Notes under the pieces: generated by a model
The model's database searches: none
Told to the model about the DNA's origin: nothing
What the model saw: the letters and a program-made list of their open reading frames with translations, nothing else
NCBI GenBank assembly: GCA_029778965.1
Contig: JAKPBL010000609.1
Span: 1 to 7,845 of the forward strand
DNA from: Bacteroidota bacterium
Lineage (GTDB): Bacteria > Bacteroidota > Bacteroidia > Chitinophagales > Chitinophagaceae
Direction of reading: 5' to 3'
DNA length: 7,845 nucleotides
Translations under genes and position numbers: made by a program
Shown: positions 6,688-7,845 of the stretch, one piece after another
Numbering within the stretch: position 1 is the stretch's first letter
Layout: the number at the start of each line of letters is the position of its first letter

Positions 6688-7636
6688 CGTGATCCTTCCG
6701 GTTTACAATGGGGGCGACTATTTGAAGCAATCAGTTCAATCTGTGCTTTCTCAAACATTCGAAGATTTTGAGTGTCTAATCATAGACGATTGTTCAACAG
6801 ATGGAAGCTATGAATATATCAGTGCCATCGCAGATAGTCGTGTAACAGTGCTTCGAAACGATACCAACCGGGGTCTGTTTTTTAATCTCAATAAAATGAC
6901 CGGGCTTGCTGTATCGGGCCTGATAAAGTTATGGTCGCAGGATGACATTATGTTCCCCGGCTGTCTTGCCGAGGTTGTTGCCTTTCACCGGCAGCACCCC
7001 GAGATCGGTTTCAGCTATACACAATATGAAACAATAGATGAAAACGGTAATATTGTGACGCGCGAACTGAACGACGAAACGCCGACGGTGATACCTTCGG
7101 AAATGCACTCACGAATTGCATTGTACAGCGGCTCTATTGCCGGTAATATTGCGAATGTGACAATAACGCGCAGCGCGGTGGAAAAGGCAGGTCCATTCAC
7201 GGAAGAGATGAAGATTTCAGGCGATTTCGAGATGTGGATCAGGATCGCGCAGTTTTTTCCCGTCGGCTATGTTAAGAAAAAGCTCATTTACCTGCGGGCG
7301 CATGCCGGCCAGCTAAGCAGACAGGAAGACCTGTTTATTTTTCATCTGAAGGAGGACAGTGAGGCCTACAGAAAGCTGTTTTCTTATATCGATCAAAAAA
7401 GCCATTCGTCGGCGAAACGCCTGATGCGTTGGTCGAAATCACAATTTTATTACCGGTTAATGCTCAAGTGTCTTCTTTCGGGGAACTTTCTACTCTTCAT
7501 GCAGTATTACCGGTATGTTTCGAAAATGGATAACCTGGTGCCGCTGACTGGTGCATTCCTTGTAAAGAGCCTGGGACTGCGAAAGTTGACTCTGCACCAG
7601 GTAATTAACTGGCCTGGTATTTCTCATGTCAAATAG
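6674..7636 (+). CDS. GT2-family (GT-A fold) glycosyltransferase
   Basis: A 320-residue inverting-type glycosyltransferase, the only GT-A enzyme in the window. The opening ISVILPVYNGGDYLKQSV (4-21) and IIDDCSTDGS (36-45) are the nucleotide-binding hallmarks, with Asp38/Asp39 expected to contact the uridine. RNDTNRGL (61-68) follows. SQDD (88-91) occupies the DxD-like metal/diphosphate site, and SGDFEMW (182-188) contains the acidic residues expected to provide the catalytic base region. The C-terminal 100 residues are basic and aromatic (KRLMRWSKSQFYYRLMLK) with hydrophobic runs such as LLSGNFLLFMQYY, suggesting membrane association but no clear full transmembrane helix. It overlaps the preceding gene by 14 bp and the following membrane-protein gene by 11 bp, so translation is probably coupled on both sides. 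Likely adds one sugar to the lipid-linked repeat unit; donor unknown. Confidence 0.93.
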   Translation: MPAISVILPVYNGGDYLKQSVQSVLSQTFEDFECLIIDDCSTDGSYEYISAIADSRVTVLRNDTNRGLFFNLNKMTGLAVSGLIKLWSQDDIMFPGCLAEVVAFHRQHPEIGFSYTQYETIDENGNIVTRELNDETPTVIPSEMHSRIALYSGSIAGNIANVTITRSAVEKAGPFTEEMKISGDFEMWIRIAQFFPVGYVKKKLIYLRAHAGQLSRQEDLFIFHLKEDSEAYRKLFSYIDQKSHSSAKRLMRWSKSQFYYRLMLKCLLSGNFLLFMQYYRYVSKMDNLVPLTGAFLVKSLGLRKLTLHQVINWPGISHVK

Positions 7637-7845
7637 GAGTATATATAGAGTTCCTGCGATTTCTGCCAGTCTGGCGACGGTTGGCGCCGAGGTAATGCAG
7701 TACAGGCTGCTGCTGACACTCTCTGCGTTGAGCGCCCTGCTTATCTGGTTCCGCAATGGATTCTATCTGACGATCTGTCTGATAACGCTGTTTTGCCTGT
7801 TAAGGCTGACGTGGCGCCACGGGAAACCTGGTATCATACCTTTTG
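7626..7845 (+). CDS. N-terminal part of an integral membrane protein, possibly O-antigen polymerase/ligase (partial)
   Basis: An open frame from ATG 7626 runs off the window end without a stop; 73 complete codons are visible. The first 27 residues form a polar-to-mixed lead (MSNRSIYRVPAISASL), followed by two hydrophobic segments at about 28-42 (RLLLTLSALSALLIWF) and 46-61 (FYLTICLITLFCLLRL), separated by a tight RNG turn. The loop then reads WRHGKPGIIPF. Two short adjacent helices at the very start, followed by a basic loop, match the opening of multi-pass Wzy/O-antigen ligase-like proteins, and such a protein is expected in a cluster of this kind. A flippase (Wzx) or another membrane protein is not excluded. 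The start is the first ATG after an in-frame TAA at 7602-7604 and overlaps the GT2 gene by 11 bp. No Shine-Dalgarno sequence is seen; a second Met at residue 24 is a weaker candidate start. Confidence 0.7.
   Translation, partial: MSNRSIYRVPAISASLATVGAEVMQYRLLLTLSALSALLIWFRNGFYLTICLITLFCLLRLTWRHGKPGIIPF

Noticed and set aside
6036..7513. Shared 12-bp string CAGTATTACCGG in two glycosyltransferase genes (near 6038 and 7502)
   Set aside because: Both copies encode Gln-Tyr-Tyr-Arg in frame, there is no further similarity around them, and two copies do not make a repeat family.
7490..7756. Minus-strand open frame of 88 codons across the GT2/membrane-protein junction
   Set aside because: It is antisense to two coupled plus-strand genes, has no recognisable motif, and the plus-strand frame explains the hydrophobic pattern better.

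Overview
The window is one stretch of a polysaccharide (exopolysaccharide, capsule or O-antigen type) biosynthesis operon. Every supported gene is on the plus strand. The genes are packed end to end, with start and stop codons touching or overlapping, and the only gap longer than a few bases is 63 bp (4189-4251). No rRNA, tRNA, CRISPR array, insertion sequence or convincing terminator is visible.

The host is most likely a member of the Bacteroidota, perhaps a Chitinophagaceae-like soil or freshwater bacterium. This is inference. It rests on the general lack of Shine-Dalgarno sequences before most starts, on the style of the glycosyltransferases (for example a start region reading TTGQPSTNPR and another reading THPIQYNAPWF), and on mid-range GC content. 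The sequence does not prove the taxon.

Layout: (1) 1-65, the last codons of a gene whose C-terminus looks like a DegT/DnrJ/EryC1/StrS sugar aminotransferase. (2) 66-1208, a divergent GT-B glycosyltransferase. (3) 1211-2254, a canonical GT4 glycosyltransferase. (4) 2247-2972, an FkbM-type methyltransferase. (5) 2965-4188, a GT4-like glycosyltransferase. (6) 4189-4251, a short gap. (7) 4252-5538, a GT-B glycosyltransferase with a TTG start. (8) 5545-6687, a canonical GT4 glycosyltransferase. (9) 6674-7636, a GT2 (GT-A fold) glycosyltransferase. (10) 7626 to the window end, the first 73 residues of a membrane protein, possibly the O-antigen polymerase/ligase of the locus.

Taken together, the aminotransferase would supply an amino-deoxysugar nucleotide. 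Six glycosyltransferases would assemble an oligosaccharide, probably on a lipid carrier at the inner face of the cytoplasmic membrane. The FkbM enzyme would O-methylate one residue, and the membrane protein would belong to polymerisation or export. Specific sugars, linkages and gene symbols cannot be assigned from sequence alone. The most noteworthy points are the methyltransferase embedded by two identical-length 8-nt overlaps, the loss of the usual EX7E glutamates in three of the five GT-B enzymes, and the TTG start after the only gap.
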